NCBI GenBank assembly: GCA_025353435.1
Contig: JANXQR010000107.1
Location: 1-22,711, forward strand
Source: Acidobacteriota bacterium
GTDB lineage: Bacteria > Acidobacteriota > Terriglobia > Terriglobales > Acidobacteriaceae
Length of the DNA: 22,711 nt
Reading direction: 5' to 3'
The position numbers were made by a program, and so were the translations under genes. Positions 16,901-22,711 of the stretch are shown in pieces (position 1 is the first letter of the stretch; each line of letters opens with the position of its first letter). The notes beneath the pieces are model-generated. The model was not told where the DNA came from. It did not search any database and was given only the letters and a program-made list of their open reading frames with translations.

Positions 16901-19126
16901 GCCGATCCGTCGGGCAGTGTCGAGCCCAGTTGCTGGGGACCCGGGGCCGTTTTCGCGGGCCAAGCCAACTCATGGCTTTGGGCCACCAACCGGCTTCAAA
17001 GCTCGGGCGGCTTTGAAGAGGGATTTGACGTCGAACTGCAGACGGTCGTGGATGGCTACAACGACTTTGATGTGATGTCGTACTGCATGCCGCGCTGGAT
17101 TTCGCCGCTGAACTACAAGCAAATGTTTCCAGAACTCAATGGCGGCTTGGTATCCTCTCCGAACGCGAAAGGTGCGCCCCAGAAGGCCGTCGCACATCCA
17201 AAACCGGCGGTCACCTTCGCCGCAGGTTCTTACTGGACCGTCTCGGGGTCAATTCCTACCACCGGGCTTGTGCTCGATCCCATCTTCACGGAAACCACTA
17301 CCGGCACATCCGATCCCGGCACAGGAACCTACTCCATCCAGGTAGAAAACGCCGGCGGACAGGTGCTGTTCACCCGCCACTTCACTCCCATCGTGCCGCA
17401 AACCGACACCACCGGCACTGACTTCCAGACCGACCCAATTTTCTCCGAGACTATCCCGGCAATTACCGGGGCTACCGCAATCTCCGTTGTTGACTCCACC
17501 GGAGTTTCCCTCAAGACAATCAACATCACCGGTACAGCGCCCACGGTCACCATCACCAGCCCCGGCGCGGGATTCGTCGGGACCGCGCAACAATCGTTGA
17601 GCTGGATGGTGAGCAGTCCAACGGCAACAAGCTTTACTTCGCGCATCTTCTATTCCACCGATGCGGGTGTCACCTGGCAGCAGATCCTTGACACCACCGA
17701 CACCAGCACCGTAATTGACTTCGACACTTTGCCGGGAGCATCGGCGGCTCTCATCCGCATCGACGCGTCTGACGGAGTCAACACGGGCAGCGCTAAATCC
17801 GTGGCTTTCAGCGTGCCGAAGAAGCTGCCCGAAGCCGTCGTCATCAACAATCCGGTGAACGGTTCGACGTTCCCCGCCGCGAATGCCGTTCTGCTCTCCG
17901 GCGGCGCGTACGATCCCGATGATGGCTTCCTCGCGGGAAAAGCCCTGCAATGGACTGACAGCGTCCAGGGCAGCCTTGGCTCCAGCTCGCCGCTCCCCGT
18001 CACCCTCAAGCCCGGGAGCCACACCATCACGCTCACCGCAACGGACTCCGATGGAAACGCGCTTACGGCTACAACTCAGATCACTCTCGGCGGAGCAGCC
18101 CCGGTCGTGACCCTGACCACAAGTCAGGACTCCACATGCTACATCGCCACCATCAACGCCGCACCGGGTGCACAGGGCGCCAGCCTTACCGCCGCGAAGT
18201 ACAGCTTCGACGGAGGCAACACCTACACCGCCATTCCGCTCACAAGCCTTCCATTCGCCTTGCCCCTCAATGGCAGCGGGACGGTGAATGTCGTAGCATT
18301 CGCGACTGACGCCAGCGGTCAGGTTACCTCGAAATCCTCCGCTGTGAATCTGGGCACCGGGTGCGCATCTTCCACGGTGAAAGCGAGCGCGGGAAGCGGG
18401 CAGAGCGCGGTGGTCGGGACCGCTTTTGCCACCGCTTTGACCACGCTGGTTGTGGACCTGAACGGCAATCCTGTATCGGGCGCAACCGTGACTTATGCAG
18501 CGCCGGCAAGCGGAGCGAGCGCAACACTCTCGTCTCCGACTGCAACTACGAATGCTTTCGGCATTGCCACCGTAACGGCGACTGCCAATAGCACCACAGG
18601 AGCGTATAACGTCACGGCCAGCGTAACAAACGGCAGTTCAACGGCGACGTTCGCGTTGACAAATTCCGACTTCAAAATAGCCGCAGGCACCGCAACGCTA
18701 ACCGTCCCGCGCGGGTCAACCGGCACGGACACCATCACGCTTACGGCTCTTGGCGGCTTCAACGGACCTGTGACCTTTGGCTGCTCCGGACTTCCTGCCG
18801 GGGCAACGTGCACCTTTGCGCCGGCCACCGTGACGCCCACGGCCGCGACAGCGAGCACCACAATGACGATTGCCGCATCGCAGACCGCGTCATTGCGGTG
18901 GCCGGTCGGGGGCGGAAGCATTGTTGTTTGCACTCTGCTGGCGTGCATCATTCGCCGCCGTAAATATTTCAGCGGCCTGGCGATCATCGCAATCGTGGCC
19001 GCTCTGCTAAGCCTCACCGCTTGCGGATCCTCACCCCATAAACAACCCACCACATCAAGCATCACGGTGACAGCATCCGCGGGGTCCGTCCAGCGAACAA
19101 CGACTGTCGCTTTGCAAATCCAATGA
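13916..19126 (+). CDS. Giant secreted multidomain protein: GloVer-like repeats, Ig-like domains, metzincin-type zinc protease, C-terminal anchor
   Basis: The product is 1736 aa from ATG 13916 (GGAG 11 nt upstream); ATG 13946 is an alternative. The signal peptide lies near 21-42, ending A-T-A-Q. Residues 50-450 hold repeats with [ADS]-D-G-x-[FL]-Y and G-T-[IV]-F-K-[IV], as in GloVer-type tandem repeats. Two Ig-like domains follow (548-632, 633-721). Residues 722-1100 form a protease-like region with H982-E983-T-G-H986-x-x-N-x-x-H992 and a D-V-M1054-S-Y-C Met-turn; Asn replaces the usual Gly. Further beta domains occupy 1208-1400, an invasin-like Big_1 domain 1489-1583 and another beta domain 1584-1655. 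The end has two hydrophobic helices (1664-1679, 1686-1702) separated by R-R-R-K, with L-T-A-C1703-G-S-S. It is divergent from the HTH-TPR regulator. Extracellular protein degradation or adhesion is likely; the substrate is unknown. Confidence 0.88.
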   Translation: MRLTGNFTDRMTYKLHIPLNLRVIRSFAWMFLATVLVPATAQTLPGVVDLPISVGTAGYGVVEAGDGNFYAMSLRGLTPSYCASDATMVCSYIYQITKSGVLTNYHSFQPAASGSATPTNTDGLEPTDLIVGIDGSLYGACRIGGPRGFGTIFKIASGGTLTVLASFGLNAAGLALDPGYQPLSLIQGADGNLYFVNVAGVYSINLASGALSTVATLPVSGANQTDPDGYNVSSIMQASDGNFYLTVETTPGIYTGGVGVNAGGILQVTAGGAINVVHAFAIDGSEGVDPFSPLVQGSDGYLYGATRGSNAPTGNGMAFKVQPNGNGAFTSLGPLPGQGSGSPSNALTVGSDGNLYGTSPLGGATSAANCTPLGCGLLFQMTPAGAFTTVYAFRGGSAASPNPTFASIDGAFPGSPVVQGDSGDFIGGSMGLANNSPAFFDIDAGRAAPVKLTVTPAIAAIGTPVKITWSVSNAFSDTAQNCGAFVQGGGLPGGSAWSGRQTGNLANGIYSGSRTVTPTQPGTYTLGLLCGGNEAGFVTLTVAAGLSITTPSFPDAQVNVSYLGSIQATGGVVPYHWALSNIPPGLTDAGDGSLPGKPTQFGDYTLPVTLTDSDTPPKQITGTVTLKVVSGLKIQNKSLVKATAGSNYKQQLVALYGMPPYKWSITAGTLPNGLTLDPASGLLAGTPTVTGNFPITVQVQDSEPTPDKVTVSFTLKVVPSIQIAGVEFTQAIQQYQNLDDLQATLSATSEPPVPIVSGKWAAMRVYFTNVKDATDITLTASGALVGVKPLTVSPNCATVDQRNRVDPCRSMDFYFWAPSGSWTTTLTLEDGNNNQLEQETFNILSRDTFGIFLKGVSVCGVVNQPTSCGDPSVLLGIIDFANKVLPTSSVTAGTTTRKVQRNFASYPGDTWLDDVVSAMNTYLYTGADASNDASSNTRTDYAGIYKHVYGNTGIGGLGGHALLIADSATRQGVDATQQVLAHETGHTLNIPHTGTADPSGSVEPSCWGPGAVFAGQANSWLWATNRLQSSGGFEEGFDVELQTVVDGYNDFDVMSYCMPRWISPLNYKQMFPELNGGLVSSPNAKGAPQKAVAHPKPAVTFAAGSYWTVSGSIPTTGLVLDPIFTETTTGTSDPGTGTYSIQVENAGGQVLFTRHFTPIVPQTDTTGTDFQTDPIFSETIPAITGATAISVVDSTGVSLKTINITGTAPTVTITSPGAGFVGTAQQSLSWMVSSPTATSFTSRIFYSTDAGVTWQQILDTTDTSTVIDFDTLPGASAALIRIDASDGVNTGSAKSVAFSVPKKLPEAVVINNPVNGSTFPAANAVLLSGGAYDPDDGFLAGKALQWTDSVQGSLGSSSPLPVTLKPGSHTITLTATDSDGNALTATTQITLGGAAPVVTLTTSQDSTCYIATINAAPGAQGASLTAAKYSFDGGNTYTAIPLTSLPFALPLNGSGTVNVVAFATDASGQVTSKSSAVNLGTGCASSTVKASAGSGQSAVVGTAFATALTTLVVDLNGNPVSGATVTYAAPASGASATLSSPTATTNAFGIATVTATANSTTGAYNVTASVTNGSSTATFALTNSDFKIAAGTATLTVPRGSTGTDTITLTALGGFNGPVTFGCSGLPAGATCTFAPATVTPTAATASTTMTIAASQTASLRWPVGGGSIVVCTLLACIIRRRKYFSGLAIIAIVAALLSLTACGSSPHKQPTTSSITVTASAGSVQRTTTVALQIQ

Positions 19127-19150
19127 CAGGCGTTTGCGAAATCCAGAACT

Positions 19151-19279
19151 GCCGCGTTGAAGGTTATCGAACTCGACCCAACCGTTGCTGCTGCTCAGGC
19201 CCAGCTTGCCAACTTGGATTTCGCGCCCGAATGGGATTGGCTGAAGGCCGAGAGTGAATACGCCAGGCATCCGCCTTGA
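19151..19279 (+). pseudogene. Remnant of a TPR-repeat gene
   Basis: Read in the plus frame, these bases give A-L-K-V-I-E-L-D-P-T-V-A, then A-Q-L-A-N-L, and F-A-P-E-W-D-W-L-K-A-E-S-E-Y. This is the characteristic junction of two TPR units in acidobacterial HTH-TPR proteins, where W-D-W and A-E-x-E-[FY] recur (compare G-S-W-D-F-N-D-A-E-K-E-F in the regulator at 12171-13736). The fragment lacks a start, and a TGA cuts it off where the next unit should begin. It is best explained as a fragment left by recombination. Confidence 0.6.
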
Positions 19280-19442
19280 CCCCAAGTTCGTCTGCGGCGA
19301 CACCGCTGGTGGCGATGGTCTTCCTCATCTTTGGCGGGGTAATGCCCGGGAATTTTGCAGCGATGTAGTAGCGCGTTGCTTGTTCGATCATGCCGCCGTC
19401 AGCACTTTGCTCTTGAAGATATTCGAGTAAGGTTTGGCTCAT
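19164..19442 (-). CDS. Small protein of unknown function with a chimeric C-terminus
   Basis: ATG 19442 has AAGGAG 7 nt upstream, a strong signal, and gives 92 aa. Residues 1-59 are an ordinary soluble helical protein beginning M-S-Q-T-L-L-E-Y-L-Q-E-Q. From about residue 55 the sequence is antisense to the TPR remnant at 19151-19279 and turns into Arg/Pro/Gln-rich chance sequence. The original gene therefore probably ended near residue 55-60 and lost its stop codon by recombination. It is divergent from merR, with the dyad operator at 19502-19531 in the 98-base gap. It was not recognised as a known family; an antitoxin or small regulator cannot be excluded. Confidence 0.55.
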   Translation of the reverse strand: MSQTLLEYLQEQSADGGMIEQATRYYIAAKFPGITPPKMRKTIATSGVAADELGVKADAWRIHSRPSANPIRARNPSWQAGPEQQQRLGRVR

Positions 19443-19501
19443 TTCCAGTCTCCTTCGATGGCAATTCTCGTCGAGCCATCGCTGCGCCATAAAAACTTTG
19501 T

Positions 19502-19531
19502 TTGAACTCTATACCCAGGTATATGGTTCAA
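19502..19531. promoter_or_regulatory. MerR-type operator/promoter in front of merR
   Basis: Four 6-base blocks form a nested dyad: TTGAAC (19502-19507), TATACC (19510-19515), GGTATA (19518-19523), GTTCAA (19526-19531). Outer and inner arms are both perfect, with 2-base gaps. TTGAAC can serve as -35, with a long spacer of 19-21 bases to a -10-like TTCAAAAT, which is the stretched spacing typical of MerR-controlled promoters. Because the dyad is symmetric, the minus-strand gene at 19442 could be controlled too. Transcription starting at or near 19541 would make merR leaderless. Confidence 0.65.
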
Positions 19532-19540
19532 AATACCAGT

Positions 19541-19969
19541 ATGAGAATTGGGGAACTTGCGGCTCGCGCCGAAGTGAACATTCAAACGCTGCGTTTTTAC
19601 GAGCGTGAGGGCTTGCTGAAGTCGCCGGTGCGAACGGCTTCCGGTTATCGAAGCTACACGGACAGTGATCTTGAGCGAGTGCGTTTCATTCGGCTCTGTC
19701 AAGGTCTGGGCTTCACCCTGCGCGAGATCCAACAGTTGCTGATCCTGCACAAGAGCGTCGCCGAATACAGGGGAGTTATAAAGATGAAGCCCTCTGCTGT
19801 TCGAGAGATTGTGACGATGGCAAACGAGCGTCTCGAACTAATTGACAAGAAACTGACGGCTCTAAGCTCGATGCGCGCGGAATTGATGGCTCTCGTCAGG
19901 GCGCTCAGCGATGATTCGGCCGGCACCTGTCCAGTCGCCGCGAGTCCGGCAAACAAATCGAAGAAATAG
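19541..19969 (+). CDS. MerR-family transcriptional regulator, heavy-metal-like subgroup
   Basis: The 142-aa protein starts at ATG 19541. In-frame starts at 19502 (TTG) and 19523 (ATG) lie inside the operator dyad and are less likely. Residues 1-70 form the winged helix: M-R-I-G-E-L-A-x-x-A, then T-L-R-F-Y-E-R-E-G-L-L (16-26), G-Y-R-x-Y (35-39) and L-G-F-T-L-R-E-I (56-63). A dimerisation helix spans about 84-120. In MerR, ZntR and CadR relatives the ligand comes from cysteines at the start of that helix and in the C-terminal loop. Here only C130 (in T-C-P-V) is in place, while the helix start has Ser and the second loop Cys is missing. It may therefore sense something other than a thiol-bound metal. 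It probably regulates itself and the efflux operon downstream. Confidence 0.88.
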   Translation: MRIGELAARAEVNIQTLRFYEREGLLKSPVRTASGYRSYTDSDLERVRFIRLCQGLGFTLREIQQLLILHKSVAEYRGVIKMKPSAVREIVTMANERLELIDKKLTALSSMRAELMALVRALSDDSAGTCPVAASPANKSKK

Positions 19970-19972
19970 TGC

Positions 19973-19992
19973 TTGACCCTATACCAAGGTGC
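19973..19992 (+). promoter_or_regulatory. Second MerR-type operator, in front of the efflux operon
   Basis: TTGACC (19973-19978) is followed after one base by TATACC (19980-19985), AA, then GGTGC (19988-19992). The core TATACC-2-GGT matches the operator in front of merR, with a less perfect right arm. It lies 3 bases after the merR stop and about 60 before the next gene, the expected place for a MerR-activated efflux promoter. No good -10 was identified. Confidence 0.55.
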
Positions 19993-20020
19993 AAGCTCCA
20001 GACTTGTTCTTGAAGGCCAC

Positions 20021-20036
20021 TGACCGCAATCGGTCA
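20021..20036 (+). other. Leader hairpin before the efflux operon
   Basis: TGACCG (20021-20026) and CGGTCA (20031-20036) form a perfect 6-bp stem with a CAAT tetraloop, ending 4 bases before the GGGAG ribosome-binding site of the gene at 20053. It could affect translation or mRNA stability. Confidence 0.3.
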
Positions 20037-20052
20037 AGCTGGGAGATCAAGC

Positions 20053-20508
20053 TTGGACAGTCAACAAATTCGCGTCAACCAAACTTCGTTAAAGTGGATC
20101 ATCTTCCTGGCAGTGCTTGCCTCCGTGGCGGTATGGGCAGTCCACGGCGTTCTGGTTCGCGCCCAGCAGATGAGCACTGCCGATACAACGGCCTCGGCGT
20201 TCGCATCCATTTCAGTGGGTTCTTCTGCGAAAGCCGTGGTGCGTCTCGAGAGTGTCAACGGCAATGAGGTGAAAGGCACCTTACTGGGAAGACAGAGCGA
20301 TACTGTCTACCTCTTGCCTTCTGCAATGACGCCACCCGTCATTGCGGTTCTCACACCCGATACCTCCGTAGTCATGGGGAAGCCGCAGGACATAGCCGTT
20401 GGTGCTGTTGTCCAGCTAGCCGGGACGATCGGCGCGAATCATGTTCTCCAGACCAGTCAGGTCGTGATCCTCACCGGCTACGTTCGTGTGTCACAAGTGG
20501 CGAGGTGA
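20053..20508 (+). CDS. Membrane-anchored periplasmic protein, OB-like beta domain
   Basis: The start is TTG 20053, supported by GGGAG 7 nt upstream; the protein is 151 aa. A membrane helix lies at 14-35. The rest is extracytoplasmic and beta-rich: R-L-E-S-V-N-G-N-E-V-K-G-T-L-L (66-80), then D-T-V-Y-L-L and V-V-Q-L-A-G-T-I-G (120-128). The pattern resembles DUF5666-like or other OB-fold domains, but that is a fold-level guess. No Cys or His ligand cluster is present. It is the first gene after the second MerR operator and lies 6 bases before the cytochrome-like gene, so it is probably co-expressed with it and could be its accessory. Confidence 0.7.
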   Translation: MDSQQIRVNQTSLKWIIFLAVLASVAVWAVHGVLVRAQQMSTADTTASAFASISVGSSAKAVVRLESVNGNEVKGTLLGRQSDTVYLLPSAMTPPVIAVLTPDTSVVMGKPQDIAVGAVVQLAGTIGANHVLQTSQVVILTGYVRVSQVAR

Positions 20509-20514
20509 CGGGCC

Positions 20515-20913
20515 GTGAACGACTATTTGCAGTGCGCATTGAGCGGATGGGCAGGCGCTCTGCTGTTTGGGTCGGGCGTTGCGATGCCTTACTTATTCCA
20601 GCGGTCGCCGGGCGCGAAGTTGCCCTACCTGCGACGGATGTGGCCGCACTATTGGCTCGGATACCTGGCGTTTTTCTTTTCTCTTGGGCACGCCTGGTTC
20701 GCTATGCGCAGTGGGAACATGCGTGGAATGAATTTATCTGGCGTATGGATTACAACTGTCGCACTCGTCGTCATCCTGTGGCAGATCAGCGTTGGTCTGC
20801 TGCTTCGCGATCCAGCGCAATCGAAACGCCATGCGCTGCGGCGGTTGCATTTGTGGACGATGGCTTTGGTGGCCGGGCTCATCGTCGTCCACGTCGTCCT
20901 AAACAGGCCGTAG
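20515..20913 (+). CDS. Four-helix membrane protein, putative di-haem b-type cytochrome
   Basis: The start is GTG 20515, with GAGGTGA overlapping the stop of the previous gene; the protein is 132 aa. Hydrophobic helices lie at about 7-25, 44-63, 76-97 and 111-129. Four histidines sit in two of them: H45 and H59 in helix 2, H112 and H126 in helix 4. Each pair is exactly 14 residues apart. In cytochrome b of bc1 complexes and in many small membrane cytochromes, the two haems are held by four His in two helices with a spacing of 13-14. The match suggests that one haem is held by H45/H126 and the other by H59/H112 (antiparallel pairing) or the parallel alternative. H106 in the loop between helices is unlikely to be a ligand. 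The gene is inside an efflux operon. Not recognised as a named family. Confidence 0.7.
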   Translation: MNDYLQCALSGWAGALLFGSGVAMPYLFQRSPGAKLPYLRRMWPHYWLGYLAFFFSLGHAWFAMRSGNMRGMNLSGVWITTVALVVILWQISVGLLLRDPAQSKRHALRRLHLWTMALVAGLIVVHVVLNRP

Positions 20914-20929
20914 GCAAAGGAGAAAGTCA

Positions 20930-21400
20930 ATGAAGCAAACGGTTGCGGTATTCGTCCTCTTGTTTCTCGCAGGCTTTGCATTCGCGGCTTCGGCACCTGC
21001 AAACTTCTCGGGAAACTGGGATTTCGATCCGGCGCAGAGCAAGAATGTGGGAATGATGGCGCAAGGAAAGATCCACACCACTGTGGTCCAGACGACGTTC
21101 AAGATAGTCGTAGACGACACTTCTGAATTCAATGGCCAGAAAGACACACAGCACACGGTCTACGACCTCACGGGAAAGCCGGCCACAAACACTTCAATGA
21201 TGGCCGGCCAGGCGATCACCAGGAGCCATTGGGAAGAAAGCCGGTTGATTACTGATTGGGAAAGCCCTGGCGCAATCGCTGGAACAATGGTCAAGCGGAC
21301 TGAAACGCGCTATTTGTCGCCTGATGGAAAGACGATGTATGTCGAGTCAGCCCGGCCTGGCAAAGAGCCGATAATCATCGTTTTCACGAGGGACAAATGA
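20930..21400 (+). CDS. Small secreted beta-rich protein
   Basis: ATG 20930 has AAAGGAG 7 nt upstream; the protein is 156 aa. The signal peptide occupies residues 1-19 (A-F-A cut). The mature protein begins F-S-G-N-W-D-F-D-P-A-Q-S-K, a pattern frequent in secreted Acidobacteria proteins, followed by alternating polar and hydrophobic strands with R-Y-L-S-P-D-G-K-T-M-Y near 127. The composition suggests a lipocalin-like beta barrel that could hold a small hydrophobic ligand. No catalytic residues were recognised. It lies 16 bases after the cytochrome-like gene and 3 before the MacA-like gene, so it is probably the periplasmic partner of the exporter. Confidence 0.78.
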   Translation: MKQTVAVFVLLFLAGFAFAASAPANFSGNWDFDPAQSKNVGMMAQGKIHTTVVQTTFKIVVDDTSEFNGQKDTQHTVYDLTGKPATNTSMMAGQAITRSHWEESRLITDWESPGAIAGTMVKRTETRYLSPDGKTMYVESARPGKEPIIIVFTRDK

Positions 21401-21403
21401 GCG

Positions 21404-22519
21404 ATGGCGACCATGACCGTGACCTCAACTCCAGATCGCGTGGGCAGGCTCCGCAAGTGGCGCGTGGCGTGGTTACTCTTTCTGAGCGCCGCCCTTGTTG
21501 CCGCCGGGGCATGGTGGAGCATCCATGAAAAGACAGTCACTGACACCCGATCGACCCATGTTCATTGGGTTGCGCCATCGATTCGAAACATCACAGCCAA
21601 CGTCAACGCTACAGGCATTGTGAAGCTCAAGATCGGCGCAGAAGTCAGAGTCGGGGCTCAACTCTCAGGGATCGTTCGCCGGCTGAACGTGACGGTCGGA
21701 TCCCATGTGAACCAAGGCGATGTGATAGCCGAGATTGACTCGCGGCCCGTAACGGCAAAGATTGATCAGGCTCGCATGCAACTGTCGCAGGCCGAGGTAT
21801 CACAAGTGAAGGCCAGAACCGATTTCGCGCGGAGCCAGAAGCTGTTTGAGGCCGGCATCATACCGGCTCAGCAGTTCGAAGATTCAAGAGCTGCGCTCAA
21901 TGCGGCCAACGCATCCGTCGCTGCCGCGCAAAGCGTGGTGTCAACGGCCCAGGTCGATCTGGCCTATGTCGCTATTCGAGCGCCGATAAGCGGGACAATT
22001 GCATCAATCGCGACCCAACAGGGCGAGACGGTCGCTGCCTCGTTTGCCACGCCCACCTTCGTGACCATCATTCAGGAGTCAGCCTTGGAAGTGATTGCCA
22101 TGGTCGATGAAGCTGATATCGGCAATGTCCGAAGGGGGGAACGAGTCGAATTCACAACTGAAACCAATCCTGATCATGAATTCCGAGGAACGGTAACGCG
22201 TATTGCTCCTGTAGCAACCATTATTTCGGGCGTCGTCAACTATAAGGTGGCCATCTCGATTGAGCGAGGTGTTGCCCTATTGCGGCCAGACATGACTGCC
22301 AACATCAACATTCGGGCTTCGGAGCACAAAGCTCTATTGATTCCTTCCAAATGCATACACCGGCAAGGTGGACAGTCCTTTCTCTACGTTCAGGGGCCGG
22401 GAGGATCTATCGCCAAACGGATTGTATCGATTGCAGGCAGGGACGCGGACGAAACAGAGATCACTCGCGGGCTGAGTATGGGCGAGAAGGTGGAATCAAA
22501 GACAGGAGAGAGCAACTAA
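21404..22519 (+). CDS. MacA-like periplasmic adaptor subunit (HlyD/MFP family)
   Basis: The 371-aa protein starts at ATG 21404 (ATG 21413 is also possible). An N-terminal membrane helix at 21-40 anchors it. The lipoyl half-motifs lie at about 75-112 (V-G-A-Q-L-S-G-I, then V-x-Q-G-D-V-I-A-E-I-D) and 186-212 (A-Y-V-A-I-R-A-P-I-S-G-T-I). An alpha-helical hairpin (115-183), a beta-barrel (215-305) and a membrane-proximal domain (305-370) follow. This order matches MacA/AcrA adaptors, which link an inner-membrane pump to an outer-membrane channel. It overlaps the start of the ABC ATPase gene by one base (TAATG), indicating translational coupling, and the ATPase makes MacAB the better parallel than an RND system. 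Confidence 0.92.
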   Translation: MATMTVTSTPDRVGRLRKWRVAWLLFLSAALVAAGAWWSIHEKTVTDTRSTHVHWVAPSIRNITANVNATGIVKLKIGAEVRVGAQLSGIVRRLNVTVGSHVNQGDVIAEIDSRPVTAKIDQARMQLSQAEVSQVKARTDFARSQKLFEAGIIPAQQFEDSRAALNAANASVAAAQSVVSTAQVDLAYVAIRAPISGTIASIATQQGETVAASFATPTFVTIIQESALEVIAMVDEADIGNVRRGERVEFTTETNPDHEFRGTVTRIAPVATIISGVVNYKVAISIERGVALLRPDMTANINIRASEHKALLIPSKCIHRQGGQSFLYVQGPGGSIAKRIVSIAGRDADETEITRGLSMGEKVESKTGESN

Positions 22520-22711
22520 TGATCAGGCTTGAAGGTGTTTCAAAAACATATTCGCGCGGTGGAACTCCTGTCACCGCCCTTCGGGATGCCAGCTTTGCAA
22601 TAGACGCTGGAGACTTTGTAGTCATTCGAGGCGTCTCTGGTTCCGGCAAGTCAACACTGCTCAACATCATGGGCTGCCTCGACTCGCCGACATCAGGCGC
22701 TTATGTGCTCG
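22519..22711 (+). CDS. MacB/LolD-like ABC transporter ATP-binding protein, N-terminal part
   Basis: ATG 22519 overlaps the stop of the adaptor gene; 64 residues are visible before the window ends. It begins M-I-R-L-E-G-V-S-K-T-Y-S and has Walker A G-V-S-G-S-G-K-S-T (44-52), followed by L-L-N-I-M-G-C-L-D and S-P-T-S-G. These blocks are typical of the LolD/MacB branch. Whether the permease is fused, as in MacB, or separate, as in LolCE-like systems, lies outside the window. Confidence 0.93.
   Translation, partial: MIRLEGVSKTYSRGGTPVTALRDASFAIDAGDFVVIRGVSGSGKSTLLNIMGCLDSPTSGAYVL

Noticed and set aside
17249..18022. 257-residue minus-strand frame
   Set aside because: Antisense to the Ig-like part of the giant protein; Gly/Arg-rich composition follows from the codon bias of the real gene.
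19502..19540. Start of merR at TTG 19502 or ATG 19523
   Set aside because: Both lie inside the operator dyad, and the added residues precede the conserved M-R-I-G-E-L opening of MerR proteins.
1..22711. CRISPR array, tRNA or rRNA genes
   Set aside because: No regularly spaced repeats and no cloverleaf or rRNA-like sequence were seen on either strand.

Overview
The window looks like accessory chromosome of an Acidobacteriota (Terriglobia-type) soil bacterium. This is inferred from gene content, not from a marker gene. The clues are a TIGR02999-type ECF sigma factor followed by a Ser/Thr kinase with a TPR-like sensor half, an HTH-membrane-TPR regulator, a very large secreted protein with GloVer-type repeats and Ig-like domains, and many small secreted proteins of unknown function. 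No rRNA, tRNA, CRISPR array or intact transposase was seen.

Region 1 (1-6762) is a cluster of envelope proteins of unrecognised function. Four minus-strand genes run 6762 to 396: a lipoprotein, a membrane protein with a duplicated C-terminal domain, a second lipoprotein paralogous to the first, and a secreted protein made of two copies of a PsbP/Mog1-like module. A plus-strand fragment at 1-264 belongs to the same lipoprotein family but stops early. The two full lipoproteins share four cysteines, a V-P-x-x-W module, a Gln-rich helical stretch and a C-terminal H-x-W-I / T-N-D / P-N-G module. A gene-poor 1.4 kb stretch (1569-2979) inside the cluster carries degenerate direct repeats that may be mobile-element relics.

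Region 2 (6926-10886, plus strand) has a good promoter-like site, two small membrane proteins, the ECF sigma factor and an 801-aa membrane Ser/Thr kinase. This reads as an envelope-signalling unit diverging from region 1.

Region 3 (11061-19126) holds an unrecognised minus-strand gene that is either frameshifted or split into two coupled ORFs. An HTH-TM-TPR regulator (13736 to 12171) follows, divergent from a 1736-aa secreted protein (13916-19126) that combines GloVer-like repeats, Ig-like domains, a metzincin-type zinc protease core and a C-terminal double-helix anchor. A short palindrome and a promoter-like site lie in the divergent gap.

Region 4 (19151-22711) begins with a TPR-gene remnant overlapped by a small minus-strand gene. 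A MerR-type regulator follows, leading into a plus-strand operon: a membrane-anchored protein, a four-histidine membrane protein that looks like a compact di-haem cytochrome b, a secreted beta-rich protein, a MacA-like adaptor and the start of a MacB-like ATPase. Two operators with the same core, one before merR and one before the operon, suggest that MerR controls the whole unit. The pairing of a small di-haem b cytochrome with a tripartite ABC exporter under MerR control, and the paralogous lipoprotein cluster of region 1, are the two best candidates for undescribed systems.
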